A model generated the notes under the pieces. It was not told where the DNA came from. It did not search any database and saw only the letters and a program-made list of their open reading frames with translations. Below are positions 62,665 through 64,000 of a stretch of 64,000 nt of DNA, in pieces (position 1 is the stretch's first letter; each line of letters opens with the position of its first letter). Source of the DNA: JAADEM01 sp965371855 (GTDB lineage Bacteria; Bacteroidota; Bacteroidia; Bacteroidales; Marinilabiliaceae); assembly GCA_965371855.1 (NCBI GenBank), contig CBDUZZ010000013.1, positions 1-64,000 on the forward strand, in the 5' to 3' direction. Position numbers and translations under genes: made by a program.

Positions 62665-63555
62665 ATGTTTAGGAATTTATATATGTTGGTATTAAAGGTT
62701 TTCGAGACCGGCTTAAACCTTCTAATTATTATAATTAGGTTACCAGAACTTATTTCGAATAGAAAGCAAAAAATAAACCTTAAAGATAAGGAGATTCACA
62801 TTTTAGGCAATGGACCTTCTCTTAAGAATGACTTTGTAAGGTTGAAGGATTCACTGAAGGAAAATAGTCACGTAATGTGTGTGAATTTGTTTGCAACTTC
62901 ACAGGAGTTTGAAATGATTAAACCAGATAATTATATCATTTCTGATAAGAAATTTTTTGCTGATAATGTCGATGATCGTATTTCAAATATACAAGAACCA
63001 GTTATAAAGTCTTTGGTTGAAAAGGTAAAGTGGGAAATGATTTTATTTGTACCGTATTCATGCAGAAAATCGAACCAAGTAAAAAAAATTTTAATCAATA
63101 AGAATATTCAACTAAGGACTTTTTCATATGTACCACTTGTTGGTGGTTTTGAATTAGTTAATGTTTTTCTTTTTAGATATTTATTAGGGAATCCACCATT
63201 TCAAAATATATTGATACCTTCTATTTTTCAAGCCATTAGAATGAGAGTTAGAACTATTTATATATGGGGGGCTGATCATTCTTGGGTTGAAAACTATGTT
63301 GTGAAAGGCGATAACAAGATATATGTAAGGGAGTCGCATTTTTACGATCTGGAAGAGGATGTTGTTAACGTAATAGAGAATAGATATGGAGATAGTGCCA
63401 GAGTTCATGAAGAATTTGAGAGTTTAGCTAGAACTTTTAAATCGTACTACATATTAAGAAAGTTAGCTGATTCTGTGAATATAGAAGTATTGAATTGTTC
63501 AAGTAAAAGCTGGATAGATTCTTTTGAGCGCATAACAATGAAAAATAAAAATTGA
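62665..63555 (+). CDS. possible GT42-like sialyltransferase / DUF115-like protein
   Basis: A 296-residue protein. A hydrophobic N-terminal helix (about residues 5-30) precedes a Rossmann-like start, IHILGNGPSLKND, which resembles the AGNGPSL motif of GT42 sialyltransferases (Cst-II) and also occurs in DUF115 proteins. Further on, MRVRTIYIWGADHSWVENY aligns by position with the GYKEIYLSGIDFY segment of Cst-II, followed by ESHFYDLEED and a C-terminal IEVLNCSSKSWIDS, comparable to KLYCLCPNS. A transferase using the CMP-nonulosonate made by this operon is plausible. The assignment rests on short motifs only. Confidence 0.45.
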   Translation: MFRNLYMLVLKVFETGLNLLIIIIRLPELISNRKQKINLKDKEIHILGNGPSLKNDFVRLKDSLKENSHVMCVNLFATSQEFEMIKPDNYIISDKKFFADNVDDRISNIQEPVIKSLVEKVKWEMILFVPYSCRKSNQVKKILINKNIQLRTFSYVPLVGGFELVNVFLFRYLLGNPPFQNILIPSIFQAIRMRVRTIYIWGADHSWVENYVVKGDNKIYVRESHFYDLEEDVVNVIENRYGDSARVHEEFESLARTFKSYYILRKLADSVNIEVLNCSSKSWIDSFERITMKNKN

Positions 63556-63557
63556 TT

Positions 63558-64000
63558 GTGAGCAGTTTATTGACTAAAATCAATTTTGGGCTCTTTAAAA
63601 GTTCAATATTATATAGTATTGCGGAAGGTGCATCCAAAGGAGGCTTTCAGATATTATTGTTAGTTATTGCCTCATTTATTGCTAACGATATATACTTAGT
63701 GTTGATGCTTCTATTGGGTTTAGAAGCATTATTGAAGATGATGTATGTAACATTCTATGGTAATGTTCTATATAAACTAATTGATATATTTCCTTCAAAA
63801 AGTATCTTCAATGTCGTATTTGTTGTGTCTGTGGCGCAACTTTTTTTGTTTATTGTATTGTTGTTTTTATTCAGAGAATATCTTTTTGATTATTACAACT
63901 ACCCAAAGACATGGATTTTTTTTATATTGTCAGGTAATGCTTTTGTAGCAAATTTGTCTGTTTACTATTCGGTTATTTTACAGCTTGAAGAGAAGCATAG
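63558..64000 (+). CDS. Wzx-like polysaccharide flippase, 5' part (runs off the window)
   Basis: From a GTG at 63558 the frame stays open to the window end (147 codons). The product starts SSLLTKINFGLFKSSILYS and has four predicted TM helices (about residues 18-40, 42-62, 80-105 and 115-140), with the AEGASKGGFQILLLVIASF start typical of the polysaccharide-synt (MATE/MOP) flippases. It would flip lipid-linked repeat units. The GTG start is chosen because it is the first reasonable codon after the previous stop; a TTG just before is possible. Confidence 0.6.
   Translation, partial: MSSLLTKINFGLFKSSILYSIAEGASKGGFQILLLVIASFIANDIYLVLMLLLGLEALLKMMYVTFYGNVLYKLIDIFPSKSIFNVVFVVSVAQLFLFIVLLFLFREYLFDYYNYPKTWIFFILSGNAFVANLSVYYSVILQLEEKH

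Overview
The window is AT-rich chromosomal DNA from a member of the Bacteroidota, probably a Bacteroidales or Marinilabiliales-like lineage. The signs are a T9SS-sorted subtilase, a CarboxypepD_reg/DUF5686 outer-membrane protein, a TonB-dependent receptor under a TPP riboswitch, Bacteroidota-type promoters (TTTG-N19/20-TAnnTTTG before the thiamine receptor and ileS), and many intergenic palindromic repeats. I see no rRNA, tRNA, CRISPR array or prophage.

Bases 1-39,500 are mostly housekeeping genes in short operons on both strands: DUF5686 protein, RluB-type pseudouridine synthase, glmM, a MacA/MacB/TolC-like export operon with two adaptors and no ATPase, mdh, a MORN-repeat lipid-exported protein, a T9SS subtilase, xseA / TPR histidine kinase / xseB, a thiamine salvage pair (TonB receptor and thiamine pyrophosphokinase), tandem thioredoxins, cca, a TrmH-family methyltransferase, a membrane MutS-like ATPase, an EEP nuclease with a beta-helix lipoprotein, dnaK, a DEAD-box helicase, ileS, a DksA/TraR protein and lspA. 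A degraded NCS2-type permease remnant lies between the helicase and ileS.

Bases 39,779-64,000 are a one-directional surface-polysaccharide locus. It starts with an SLBB export protein and a Wzz chain-length protein. After an AlbA_2-type regulator comes a nearly complete legionaminic-acid-type nonulosonate pathway: dehydratase, LegC aminotransferase, NeuD, NeuB, NeuC, PtmE, CMP-synthetase, PtmF-like and PtmA-like proteins. Then come a serine-acetyltransferase-like protein, a possible GT42/DUF115-like transferase, and the start of a Wzx-like flippase cut by the window end. Inside the pathway is a seven-gene acyl module: carrier protein, AMP-ligase, Fe-alcohol dehydrogenase, a LuxE-LuxC fusion, a VOC protein, a GNAT and a polysaccharide deacetylase. 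I infer that it makes a hydroxyacyl group, possibly 4-hydroxybutyryl, for N-acylation of the sugar.

The most unusual feature is in ileS. An apparently intact DUF559 (Vsr-like) nuclease domain of about 150 residues is inserted in frame into the catalytic core of isoleucyl-tRNA synthetase, bounded by GC-rich terminal inverted repeats. Related GC-rich hairpin repeats have also entered the 3' end of cca and both ends of wzz, so this repeat family seems to tolerate or exploit in-frame insertion into essential genes. Two further hairpin families, one with covarying stems, and two heptamer arrays just upstream of start codons complete the repeat landscape.
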